From contig NZ_AUFF01000012.1 in NCBI RefSeq assembly GCF_000426365.1, positions 1 to 63,900 on the forward strand: a stretch of DNA of 63,900 nt. Reading direction: 5' to 3'. Under the pieces are notes generated by a model. It saw only the letters and a list, made by a program, of their open reading frames with translations. It did no database searches and was not told the origin of the DNA. Origin of the DNA: Arenimonas composti TR7-09 = DSM 18010 (GTDB lineage: Bacteria; Pseudomonadota; Gammaproteobacteria; Xanthomonadales; Xanthomonadaceae). Both the position numbers and the translations under genes were made by a program. Positions 17,775 through 25,794 of the stretch are shown here, piece after piece (position 1 is the stretch's first letter; every line of letters begins with the position of its first letter).

Positions 17775-17931
17775 GGGAGGAACGCGGATTTCGCGGATCA
17801 GAGCGGATGGACGCAGATCGAAAGCCGACGACGATCCGTACGCCGACCCGACGGATTGCCGACCCCGCCCGAGCCCACCAGAGTGACGCCTGATCCGCAG
17901 TGATCCCCTGAATCTGCGGAATCTGCGTGCA
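17775..17931. repeat. Diverged inverted GCGGATTTCGCGGATC-type repeats
   Basis: The gap after the NYN gene holds GCGGATTTCGCGGATCAGAG and, in reverse sense, TGATCCGCAGTGATC and AATCTGCGGAATCTGCG. The arms are similar but imperfect. They look like another class of intergenic palindrome. Confidence 0.5.
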
Positions 17932-17963
17932 ATGACTTCGCCTCACTTCGAGAGGAACACCCC

Positions 17964-18476
17964 ATGCTGCGACGCCTGACCCTGCTGTCCTGGCTCACGC
18001 TGCCGCTGGCTGCGCAGGCTGCGATCAATCCCGCGGAGTTCACGAAGGGCGCACCGGTGCAGGTGCAGCTGCGGCCGGTGGTGCAGATCGTCGAGCACTT
18101 CCAGCGCGACGGCGACACGCACCGGCGCACGACGATCGTCGCCACCGTCGTCGCCGAACACCGCGACGACCCGGAGATCGAGGTCGGTGACACCGTCACG
18201 ATCGACTGGACGGTCAACACGGACGCCCTGAAGCGCGCCGCCGCCGACTACAACGAGCGCATGGCCGGCATGGTCGGCCCACAGTTCATGTACGCGCCGA
18301 ACCCGCCGCAGCCCGATGCCGACGGCCTGATCTGGGCCAACCTCGAGCGCGACCCGGCCGCGACCGCCGAACTGCCGCCGGCCGCGCTCGACCGCGAGAC
18401 CGCGCACGACGCCGACCGCCGGGTGGGCGAGGTGTTCGTGCCGGCGGCCTCGCAGCACTCCTTCGACCATCCCTGA
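17964..18476 (+). CDS. Exported protein of unknown function
   Basis: 170-aa protein with a signal peptide (MLRRLTLLSWLTLPLAAQA) and start supported by GAGAGGA. The mature region is beta-rich at first (VQVQLRPVVQIVEHF, TTIVATVVAE, DTVTIDWTVN), suggesting an immunoglobulin- or OB-like fold, followed by a Pro-rich half. No catalytic motif is evident. The gene stands alone between repeats, and its function is unknown. Confidence 0.65.
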   Translation: MLRRLTLLSWLTLPLAAQAAINPAEFTKGAPVQVQLRPVVQIVEHFQRDGDTHRRTTIVATVVAEHRDDPEIEVGDTVTIDWTVNTDALKRAAADYNERMAGMVGPQFMYAPNPPQPDADGLIWANLERDPAATAELPPAALDRETAHDADRRVGEVFVPAASQHSFDHP

Positions 18477-18495
18477 CCACCCAAGGCGCTCCGCT

Positions 18496-18518
18496 GTAGG
18501 AGCGGCTTCAGCCGCGAT
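18496..18518. repeat. Solo family B REP-like element
   Basis: A single GTAGGAGCGGCTTCAGCCGC hairpin unit lies in the gap before the SDR gene. It begins with the GTAGG tetranucleotide typical of REP sequences handled by REP-associated tyrosine transposases. Confidence 0.75.
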
Positions 18519-18608
18519 TCTCCCTGCCCGCGCAAAGCGCGGCCTCCCCCACCGCCTACCCCCACCCCGTCCTGTAGCATTCGCGCCCCCTCCCGCGCCC
18601 CGCCCGCC

Positions 18609-20174
18609 GTGTCCGCAGACCCGAACGACCTCACCGCCCGCCTCGCCGCCGCCGCCGATCTGCTGAACGAGATTGCCGCCGACCGCAGCGCCTTCGAAGC
18701 CCTGCCGCGCGAGGTGCAGAAGCAGCTGCAGGCGGCGGTCGGGCGTTTCCACAACCCGGATCCCGAGGCCTACCGGAAGAACCGCAAGGCGAGGGCGCGC
18801 GAGGCGGCGGCGGCGAAGATCGCGGCCGAGGAGGCGATCCTCGATCGAACCGGCATCCGCGAACTGCGCCGGCGGCCGGTGTTCACGACACCGAACTACC
18901 TGCCGCCGGGCGGTTTCACCGCGGCCGGCTCGGGCGAGTTCGTCGGCGGCGACGTGCACATCGCCGGCGACGAACCGGCGCCTCGCGAGGCGCTCGAGCC
19001 GCGCCACTGCTACGTCTGCAAGCGCAAGTACACGCGCCTGCATCCCTTCTACGACCAGATGTGCGTGGAGTGCGGTGACTTCAACTTCATCAAGCGCACC
19101 GAAACCGCCGACCTGCGTGGCCGCGTCGCGCTGCTGACCGGCGGCCGGGTGAAGATCGGCTACCAGGCCGGCATCAAGCTGCTGCGCGCCGGCTGCCGGC
19201 TGATCGTCACCACCCGTTTCCCGCGCGACAGCGCCCAGCGCTACGCCGAGGAACCCGACTTCGCCGAATGGGGCCACCGGCTCGAGATCCACGGCCTCGA
19301 CCTCCGCCACACGCCGAGCGTCGAGGCCTTCTGCGAGCTGCTGCTGGCGAAGGAATCGCGGCTCGACTACATCGTCAACAACGCCTGCCAGACCGTGCGC
19401 CGCCCGCCGCAGTTCTATGCGCACATGATGGCGCTCGAGCGCGCGGCCCAGGCCGACATGCCCGAACACGTGCGCGGCCTGCTCGGTGCCTACGAGGGCC
19501 TGCGTGCGGTCGAGATGCTGCCCGGCGTCGACCCGACCGCGCTGGCGAACCTCGCCGCCGCGCCCGGCATCACCCGCGCCGCCGAACTCTCGCAGGTGCC
19601 GCTGCTGGCCGAGGAACTGCTCGGCCAGGCGCATCTGTTCCCGGAAGGCCGGCTCGACCAGGACCGCCAGCAGGTCGACCTGCGCGGCCGCAATTCCTGG
19701 CGCCTGCTGATGCACGAGGTGTCGAGCGTCGAGCTGCTGGAAGTGCAGCTGGTGAACGCGGTCGCGCCCTTCATCCTCAACGCGCGCCTGAAGCCGCTGA
19801 TGCTGCGCACGCCCGAGCGCGACAAGCACATCGTCAACGTGTCCGCGATGGAGGGGCAGTTCTACCGCAACTTCAAGACGACGCGGCACCCGCACACCAA
19901 CATGGCGAAGGCGGCGCTGAACATGATGACGCGCACGTCCGCCGCCGATTACTTCAACGACGGCATCCACATGAATGCCGTCGACACCGGCTGGATCACC
20001 GACGAGGACCCCGTCGAGATCGCCGAGCGCAAGCAGCGCGAGGAACGCTTCCACCCGCCGCTCGACATCGTCGACGGCGCGGCGCGGATCGTCGATCCGA
20101 TCATCGATGGCGCCAATACGGGGCGGCATGTTTGGGGGCAGTTTCTGAAGGACTATAGGCCGACGGACTGGTGA
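18609..20174 (+). CDS. Atypical SDR oxidoreductase with N-terminal zinc-ribbon
   Basis: 521 aa, GTG start, about twice the length of ordinary SDRs. The N-terminal 125 residues are charged and helical. A Cys4 knuckle follows (CYVCKRKY ... CVECG, about residues 137-158), then a Rossmann fold (RVALLTGGRVKIGYQAGIKLL). The dinucleotide loop is GGRVKIGYQ, not a classical GxxxGxG. Around the active site the sequence is HTNMAKAALN: Lys is present, but the usual Tyr four residues before it is Thr. Either catalysis is altered or the protein is non-catalytic. Such long SDRs recur in proteobacteria; the substrate is unknown. Confidence 0.8.
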   Translation: MSADPNDLTARLAAAADLLNEIAADRSAFEALPREVQKQLQAAVGRFHNPDPEAYRKNRKARAREAAAAKIAAEEAILDRTGIRELRRRPVFTTPNYLPPGGFTAAGSGEFVGGDVHIAGDEPAPREALEPRHCYVCKRKYTRLHPFYDQMCVECGDFNFIKRTETADLRGRVALLTGGRVKIGYQAGIKLLRAGCRLIVTTRFPRDSAQRYAEEPDFAEWGHRLEIHGLDLRHTPSVEAFCELLLAKESRLDYIVNNACQTVRRPPQFYAHMMALERAAQADMPEHVRGLLGAYEGLRAVEMLPGVDPTALANLAAAPGITRAAELSQVPLLAEELLGQAHLFPEGRLDQDRQQVDLRGRNSWRLLMHEVSSVELLEVQLVNAVAPFILNARLKPLMLRTPERDKHIVNVSAMEGQFYRNFKTTRHPHTNMAKAALNMMTRTSAADYFNDGIHMNAVDTGWITDEDPVEIAERKQREERFHPPLDIVDGAARIVDPIIDGANTGRHVWGQFLKDYRPTDW

Positions 20175-20178
20175 TGCT

Positions 20179-20210
20179 TAGTTCGTAGTTCGTACGAGGT
20201 ACGAGGTAGG
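20179..20210. repeat. Family C repeat
   Basis: TAGTTCGTAGTTCGTACGAGG and a following TACGAGG lie just after the SDR stop codon. The core TCGTAC-GAG-GTACGA can form a small hairpin. Confidence 0.8.
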
Positions 20211-20228
20211 CGGCGTGGGTGGGGTGGC

Positions 20229-20660
20229 TCACTCGTCCGTGGAGGCCGGCAAGCGGGTAGATGGAGGCGGAGGGTCGGGCTCGGTGCCGGCCTTCTCTGA
20301 GGTGCTCCATTTGCGGCGGAGGGCGGTGAGCATCCGTCCGATTTCGTCGGCGAGGGCGAAGGCGGGTTCCGTCTCCTGCGGATCGAGCCACTGGATGCGG
20401 CAGCAGAGCAGCAGCTGGGTGTGCAGTTCGGCCAGCGAGCCGTGGGCGATCGCGAGGAACTGCACCTTCTCGCGCCGGGACTCGCGAACCCAGCCCTCGG
20501 CGATGTTGCTCGGCACCGACGTCGCCGCGCGCGTCAGCTGACTGCGGATCCCGAACCGCTCGTCGCGCGGCAACCGCCGCGAAAGCAGCAGCACGAGCTG
20601 CGCGAGCCGCATCGACTTCGCCCAGACGACAGATTTCGCATAAACGAGCGACCGTTCCAT
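20229..20660 (-). CDS. Four-helix-bundle (23S rRNA IVS-type) protein
   Basis: 143-aa protein of the four-helix-bundle family (often called 23S rRNA intervening sequence protein, S23). Typical blocks are VVWAKSMRLAQLVLLLSRRLP, SQLTRAATSVPSNIAEGWVR and EKVQFLAIAHGSLAELHTQLLL. The family forms pentamers and is often found in variable chromosomal spots; its function is unclear. The gene is framed by two family C repeats in opposite orientation (20179-20210 and 20730-20759), which looks like a small mobile or horizontally acquired unit. The Pro-rich tail is low complexity. Confidence 0.85.
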   Translation of the reverse strand: MERSLVYAKSVVWAKSMRLAQLVLLLSRRLPRDERFGIRSQLTRAATSVPSNIAEGWVRESRREKVQFLAIAHGSLAELHTQLLLCCRIQWLDPQETEPAFALADEIGRMLTALRRKWSTSEKAGTEPDPPPPSTRLPASTDE

Positions 20661-20729
20661 ACCCTGCAGCCTGCCAGCACGCGGCCGCGCACGCCTGCGA
20701 AACCACCCCGAAGCCCGGTCCGCCTTCCC

Positions 20730-20759
20730 TACCTCGTACCTCGTACGAACTACGAACTC
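20730..20759. repeat. Family C repeat (inverted relative to 20179)
   Basis: CTACCTCGTACCTCGTACGA followed by ACTACGAACT. It overlaps the end of the minus-strand AlkD-like gene, providing its last Ser-Ser and stop (AGT TCG TAG). Confidence 0.8.
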
Positions 20760-21892
20760 AGGATCAGGAATCCGCCTTCCGCCACGACGTCCCCATTCAC
20801 TTGCACTTCGACGCTGGCCGCCCCCGCATGCATCCTCCGCGTCGTGACCGGCCGCAGCGACAGCTTCCGCCGCAGCGTGCGCGCGTCGCGGCCGGCGAGG
20901 CGGAACGTCCAGCCCTTGAAGACCTTTCGGGTCGCGCCGCCGGGGCGCGGAAAGTGCACGATCAGGTCGATCGCGAGGACCTGGCTGCGGGTCGCTTTCG
21001 CGCGGAGGTGCAGTTCGAGTTCGACGGCATCGCCGATCGCGACTTCGGCCGGCGTGATCGCCAGCGTCGCGGCGCCGGTGTAGCGGCCGCCGAGTCCCCA
21101 CGCGGCGAGCGTCGGGCGGTGGCCGTGCTTGAGCAGGGTGCGGCTGGCGTGTTTCAGCAGCGCGCGGCGCGGCGGCTGGGCGTCGGGGAGGAACTCGGCG
21201 AGCCAGTCGACGACGCGCTGCGGGTGGTCTCGGGCGATGTCGTTGAGGTGGTTGGCGACGCTGCGGCGCACGTAGGCGCTGGGGTCGTCGACCAGCGCGC
21301 GCAGGATCGGCTCCGTCGGCGTCGGGTCGGCGATCAGCGCCTTCAGCTGCAGGCCCCACGGCAGGCGCGGGCGGCTGCCTTCGCTGGCGAGGCGGCGCAC
21401 GTGCGCCGACGGGTCCACCGTCCAGCGCTGCAGCGTCGCGAAGACCAGGTCCGGGTACGCGACGATCAGCGGGCGGATCGCGAACTCGCCGCTGAAGCGC
21501 TGCGTCAGCGCGTGCAGCGCCACGAGGGCGCGGCGCGCGTGCGCCTCCGACGCCACGCCGCGGCGGGCGATGAACTCGCCGAGCGGCCAGCCGATCCAGC
21601 CGGCGAGGCCGGCGTCGGTGGTGCGGAAGCCGAGGCTGTCGTCATCCGGCGCCGGCGCGGGCGCGAGGCTGGCTTCGATGACCGTCGCCGCGTGGTCGAA
21701 GTCGTCCGGCAGCGTCGCCTCGAACGCGTCGGCGATGTGCATCGCCCGCGCCTTCATCTCGAGCGCCTCGAGCCCGTCGAGGGCATGCGCCTCGAAGCGC
21801 GCGCGGTCGAACCCCGGCCACGCGCGGGAAAGATGCGCACCCGCGACGCGCACGAGTTCGGGACTCAGCAGGTTCTTGAACGGCTCCGCCAT
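20750..21892 (-). CDS. AlkD-like DNA alkylation repair protein (HEAT repeats)
   Basis: 380 aa. The N-terminal 240 residues look like AlkD/AlkC HEAT-repeat DNA glycosylases, with helical pairs such as DPSAHVRRLASEGSRPRLPWG and DPSAYVRRSVANHLNDIARDHP. The C-terminal 130 residues are beta-rich (AAWGLGGRYTGAATLAITPAEVAIGDAVELELHL) and may be a separate DNA- or protein-contact domain, as in some AlkC-type proteins. It probably removes or recognises alkylated bases. It lies just downstream of mrfA-mrfB on the same strand, so the three could form a DNA-damage unit. The end of the gene comes from a family C repeat. Confidence 0.8.
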   Translation of the reverse strand: MAEPFKNLLSPELVRVAGAHLSRAWPGFDRARFEAHALDGLEALEMKARAMHIADAFEATLPDDFDHAATVIEASLAPAPAPDDDSLGFRTTDAGLAGWIGWPLGEFIARRGVASEAHARRALVALHALTQRFSGEFAIRPLIVAYPDLVFATLQRWTVDPSAHVRRLASEGSRPRLPWGLQLKALIADPTPTEPILRALVDDPSAYVRRSVANHLNDIARDHPQRVVDWLAEFLPDAQPPRRALLKHASRTLLKHGHRPTLAAWGLGGRYTGAATLAITPAEVAIGDAVELELHLRAKATRSQVLAIDLIVHFPRPGGATRKVFKGWTFRLAGRDARTLRRKLSLRPVTTRRMHAGAASVEVQVNGDVVAEGGFLILSS

Positions 21893-21920
21893 CGCGCAAG
21901 TGTGGCAGAACCGCGCCCCA

Positions 21921-21951
21921 CTACCTCGTACCTCGTACGAACTACGAACTC
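21921..21951. repeat. Family C repeat between mrfB and the AlkD-like gene
   Basis: CTACCTCGTACCTCGTACGA plus ACTACGAACT lies just downstream of the mrfB stop codon. It is nearly identical to the copy at 20730, in the same orientation. Confidence 0.8.
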
Positions 21952-21955
21952 GCGA

Positions 21956-23101
21956 TCAGTTGTCCACGCCCGGCACCGTCGGCGCCTGGTTCACATCGAT
22001 CGCGTGCCGTCCGGCCGGCGTCAGCGCGCCGTCGGGGCCGAGCATGCCCTTCGCGGCCAGCGTCTCGAACACCGCGTGCGGCACCGCCGCCTCGTCGCCA
22101 CGCGACAGCGCGCGCAGCGCCGCGAGTTCGGCGACGTCGAGGACGCAGGGCTGGTCGCTGGTGGTCATGGCGGCATCGTCGCGCGGGCCGCGTCGGGCGG
22201 GTGTGAGCGCGGCGAGGTGCGCGAGCAGCGCCACCAGCGACCGCACGTCGGTGTGGTTGTGCTGCAGCACGCGGCGCAGGTCGGTGGCGTCGCCGCCCTG
22301 CAGGTACTCGCGCCAGGCGCGCGGGGCCTCGCTGCCGGGCAGGTCGTCCTCGCGCAGCACCTGCAGCACGCGGCGTTCGATCGTCGCCAGCCGGCAGTTC
22401 TCCCAGACGCCGCGCCAGCGCCGGCGCGCCGGGTGCAGCAGGTCGAGGTGGGCCAGTGGCGTGATCGGGCACGGCAGTCGCGCCAGCCGGTAGCGGGTCT
22501 TCAGCAGCGGCGCGTCGTAGCAGCGGCCGTTGTAGCTCAGCAGCACGGTCGATTCCTGCAGCCAGCCGGCGAAGGTGCGCAGCATCGCGGGCTCGGCGGC
22601 GAGCGTGGTGGTCAGCAGCTGGCGCACGCGCAGGCGGCCGTCGACCACGTCGGCGGCGCCGATCATGAACGCGCGGGTGCCGGTGCCGCCGGCGAGGCCG
22701 GTGGTCTCGGTGTCGAACGCGAGCACGTGTGCCGCCTCGATTTCGGCGAAGTCCTTCGCGAACGAGCAGTCCAGGCGCGGCGGCAGCGGCGGCGGCGCGT
22801 GGTGCGATTCGAGGTAGCGCAGGCCGGGCGCGATCTCGTCGCCGGGGAGCGTGCGGTCCGGCGGGCGGCGGGGGCGCGCCGGCAGCGCGTTCGGCAGGTT
22901 CGCGCGCAGGCGGATGCCGAGCAGGCGCCGGATCTCGTCCGGTACCGCCGGTCTTGCCCCTGTAGGAGCGCCTTCAGGCGCGAAGCTCTTCCCGCTTTCC
23001 GCCGGATCCGGCAAGGGCTTCGCGCCTGAAGGCGCTCCCACAGGGGGCGCGGTCCCGGCCTGCGCGCGCAGGCGGGCGAGGCGTTGGGCGAGGGCGCTCA
23101 T
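21956..23101 (-). CDS. mrfB: MrfB/YprB-like RNase H-fold exonuclease
   Basis: 381-aa DEDD-type exonuclease. Motif I is AFDTETTGLAGG (about residue 127), a motif II block is STVLLSYNGRCYDAPLLKTR, and HNHTDVRSLVALLAHL holds the motif III acidic residue. It matches B. subtilis YprB (MrfB), which repairs mitomycin-type DNA lesions with helicase MrfA. Its start overlaps the mrfA stop (ATGA), so translation is coupled. Residues about 20-48 ([11 protein letters not shown] ... [10 protein letters not shown]) are encoded by a pair of REP-like elements inserted in frame in the N-terminal linker. The C-terminal 60 residues resemble a small helical module. Confidence 0.85.
   Translation of the reverse strand: MSALAQRLARLRAQAGTAPPVGAPSGAKPLPDPAESGKSFAPEGAPTGARPAVPDEIRRLLGIRLRANLPNALPARPRRPPDRTLPGDEIAPGLRYLESHHAPPPLPPRLDCSFAKDFAEIEAAHVLAFDTETTGLAGGTGTRAFMIGAADVVDGRLRVRQLLTTTLAAEPAMLRTFAGWLQESTVLLSYNGRCYDAPLLKTRYRLARLPCPITPLAHLDLLHPARRRWRGVWENCRLATIERRVLQVLREDDLPGSEAPRAWREYLQGGDATDLRRVLQHNHTDVRSLVALLAHLAALTPARRGPRDDAAMTTSDQPCVLDVAELAALRALSRGDEAAVPHAVFETLAAKGMLGPDGALTPAGRHAIDVNQAPTVPGVDN
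22961..23044. repeat. Family B REP pair (REPIN) inside mrfB
   Basis: TGTAGGAGCGCCTTCAGGCG at 22961-22980 and its inverted counterpart at 23018-23044 form a REP doublet. The whole doublet lies within the coding sequence and keeps the frame open, adding about 28 residues. Confidence 0.85.
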
Positions 23102-25623
23102 GCGTCGGCGGTGGAGAGGAGGGCGAGGACCTGGAGGGCGAGGGATTTGGGGGAGGGGCGGGCTCGGGCGTCGCCGATGGAAAGCTTCGCGCCTGAAGGC
23201 GCTCCTACAGGGGTGGGGGCCGGAGCGTCGGCTTCATCGGCTGCCAGCACCGGGCCGACGCAGGCGGGGCAGCCGGCCTTGCAGTCGCAGGCTTCCACGA
23301 GCTCGCGCGCGCGCAGCACGATCTCGGCCTGGCGCCGCCACAGCGGCTCGCTCTGGCCGATGCCGCCGGGGTAGTTGTCGTACAGGTACACGGTGGGCGT
23401 GAAGCGCTCGGCGACCAGCGGGTTCTCCGCTTCGGCGCCGGCACCGCGCAGCTGCCCGCGGCCGCGGCCGTCGGTGTGCGCGGTCCACGCCCCGTCGCCG
23501 GAACCGACCGATTTCTGCAGGTCGCGCCCCTCCGCCATCACCGCCAGTGTCGCCACCAGGTGCAGCACGTGCGCCGCGCCGAGGAAACCGTCCAGCGCGT
23601 CCTGCCGCGACACGAACGCGCCCTCGAGCACCCCCTGCGGCAACTGCCACCACACCGCGGTCGTGTGCAGTTCCTGGTCCGGCAGGTTCACCGGCCCGTA
23701 GCCGATGTTCTCGTGCGTGTAGTAGCGGATCTTCTTGTAGCCGCTCACCCGCCGCACCACATGCACCTCGCCGTGATGCGCGGTGCCGGCGCCGGCCACG
23801 CAGCCGTCGAACTTCTCCAGCACCTTCAGCTTGGTGTAGTCGATCGCGTCGGTGTAGTAGTCGACATGCGTGCGCGTCACGTAGGCCTTGCGGCCCTCCC
23901 AGTCCAGCCGCTCCACCTGGAACGGCGTGCTCTGCACCATGTGGATCGCGCCCTCGTACAGCGTCAGTGCGGCGGCGGAGTAGTCGACCTCGGCGATGAT
24001 CTTCTGCTGCCCGTCGCTGCGGTCGACGACGACGAAATTGCCGTCGGCCACCGAACGCAGCGACACCGCATTGGCCGGATACGAATCGGCGATCCAGTCC
24101 CAGCGCCCGCCCTCGCCGTGCAGCACGCCGCTCTCGCCGAGTACTTCCAGGAACGGCGACGGATCCACCGGCCCGAAGGTGTCGCCGGCGATGAACGGCA
24201 GCTCGAAGGCCGCGCAGCGGATGTGGTCGAGCAGGATCAACGGCTGGTCGGCGTGCAGGCGCGCGTGTTCGGGCGGCGCGCCCTCGAAGGACTCCGGATG
24301 CCGCACCAGGTACTGGTCCAGCGGATCCGACGACGCCACCACCACGCCCAGCGCCGGTTGCTGCCGCCGCCCGGCGCGGCCGAGCCGCTGCCAGGTCGCG
24401 GCGATCGAGCCCGGATAGCCGTTGAGCACGACCACATCGAGCGCGCCGATGTCGACGCCCAGCTCCAGCGCCGAGGTCGAGACGATGCCGTCGATGTTGC
24501 CCGCGCGCATCGCCTTCTCGACCTCGCGCCGCTCGGTCGGCAGGTAGCCGCCGCGGTAGGCGCGGATGCGCGGCGGCTTGCGCGGGTCGTGGTCGAACAC
24601 GTCCTTCAGGTATTTGGTCAGCACCTCGACCATCGTCCGCGACTGCGCGAACACCAGCGTCTTCAGCCCCGCCTTGATCGCCAGCCGGGCGATGCGGTTG
24701 CTCTGCGAGCGCGCCGACGCGCGCAGCCCGAGGTCCGGGTTCACCACCGGCGGGTTCCACAGCAGCACCGTCTTGTCGCCGGATGGAGCTCCTGACCGAG
24801 TAATCGCCGTCACCGGCGCCTCGATCACCGCCTCGGCGTGCTGCTGCGGGTTGCCGATCGTCGCGCTGCACAGGATGAACTGCGGCTGCGCGCCGTAGAA
24901 CGCGGCGACGCGCTTCAGCCGCCGCAGCACGTTCACCAGGTGCGAGCCGAACACGCCGCGGTAGGTGTGGATCTCGTCGATGACGACGTACTTCAGGTTC
25001 TCGAAGAACTGCGCCCACTTCGTGTGGTGCGGCAGGATGCCCTGGTGCAGCATGTCCGGGTTGCTGACGACGATGTCGCCGTGCAGCCGCACCGCCTGCC
25101 GCGCGTCGCCGGGGGTGTCGCCGTCGAAGGTGCAGGCGCGCAGGCCGAGGTCGCCGGCGCGGTTGAGTTCGAGGAGTTCGGCGACCTGGTCCTGCGCCAG
25201 CGCCTTCGTCGGGAACAGGTACAGGGCCTTTGCGTTCGCCTCCATCGCGCCGGCGACGACCGGCAGCGTGTAGCAGAGCGTCTTGCCCGACGCGGTCGGC
25301 GTGACGACGCAGACGTGCTCCCCGCGCCGCGCCGCGGTCCAGGCCTCGGCCTGGTGGCTGTACAGCTGGGACACCCCGCGGGCGCGCAGCGCGTCGGCCA
25401 GCTTCGGGGGGAGGTCGGCCGGGAAGGGCGCGTACACGCCCTCCCTCCCCGGCACGTGGAGGGCGCCGGTGATGCGGTCGCCGTATTTGGACTGCAGCCG
25501 CGTCGTCAGCTGCCGCGAGCCGCGCGCCAGCACAGTGCCGGGGGCGAGGGGATCGGCGGACGGCACCATCGCGAGGGTGCGGGCGTCGAGGCGGGCGAGG
25601 GAACTGGCGGGCGGCGGAGTCAT
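23098..25623 (-). CDS. mrfA: MrfA/YprA-like DEAH helicase with DUF1998
   Basis: 841-aa superfamily 2 helicase. The Q-like motif is LYSHQAEAW, Walker A TPTASGKT (about 105-112), motif II VIDEIH (about 213), motif III CSATIGNP and motif VI QRLGRAGRR. The C-terminal DUF1998 region carries the four-Cys cluster CDCKAGCPAC (about 777). The set matches YprA (MrfA) of B. subtilis, which with YprB (MrfB) excises interstrand-crosslink and monoadduct damage. The start at 25623 begins MTPPPASSLARL. Near the C-terminus [13 protein letters not shown] is encoded by an in-frame REP element (23184-23211). Interpretation as a repair helicase is firm at family level, inferred for this organism. Confidence 0.9.
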   Translation of the reverse strand: MTPPPASSLARLDARTLAMVPSADPLAPGTVLARGSRQLTTRLQSKYGDRITGALHVPGREGVYAPFPADLPPKLADALRARGVSQLYSHQAEAWTAARRGEHVCVVTPTASGKTLCYTLPVVAGAMEANAKALYLFPTKALAQDQVAELLELNRAGDLGLRACTFDGDTPGDARQAVRLHGDIVVSNPDMLHQGILPHHTKWAQFFENLKYVVIDEIHTYRGVFGSHLVNVLRRLKRVAAFYGAQPQFILCSATIGNPQQHAEAVIEAPVTAITRSGAPSGDKTVLLWNPPVVNPDLGLRASARSQSNRIARLAIKAGLKTLVFAQSRTMVEVLTKYLKDVFDHDPRKPPRIRAYRGGYLPTERREVEKAMRAGNIDGIVSTSALELGVDIGALDVVVLNGYPGSIAATWQRLGRAGRRQQPALGVVVASSDPLDQYLVRHPESFEGAPPEHARLHADQPLILLDHIRCAAFELPFIAGDTFGPVDPSPFLEVLGESGVLHGEGGRWDWIADSYPANAVSLRSVADGNFVVVDRSDGQQKIIAEVDYSAAALTLYEGAIHMVQSTPFQVERLDWEGRKAYVTRTHVDYYTDAIDYTKLKVLEKFDGCVAGAGTAHHGEVHVVRRVSGYKKIRYYTHENIGYGPVNLPDQELHTTAVWWQLPQGVLEGAFVSRQDALDGFLGAAHVLHLVATLAVMAEGRDLQKSVGSGDGAWTAHTDGRGRGQLRGAGAEAENPLVAERFTPTVYLYDNYPGGIGQSEPLWRRQAEIVLRARELVEACDCKAGCPACVGPVLAADEADAPAPTPVGAPSGAKLSIGDARARPSPKSLALQVLALLSTADA
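23184..23211. repeat. Solo family B REP element inside mrfA
   Basis: CTTCGCGCCTGAAGGCGCTC plus CTACAG lies near the 3' end of mrfA, translated as VGAPSGAK between the Cys cluster and the C-terminus. Confidence 0.85.
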
Positions 25624-25794
25624 GCCGTGATTGCAACGCGCGAACGTCTCACGCCGTGAGACGCCGGTAGGGTTGGATCCCGTCCTGGGCAACCCGCACG
25701 CGCGTCCGCCGCCGTCATCTCTCCGGCCGCGCTCCGGAGGGTCCATAGTGGCCGCCAGGCCCGCTTCCCGACGGCGCCCCGGGGACCCTCACGC

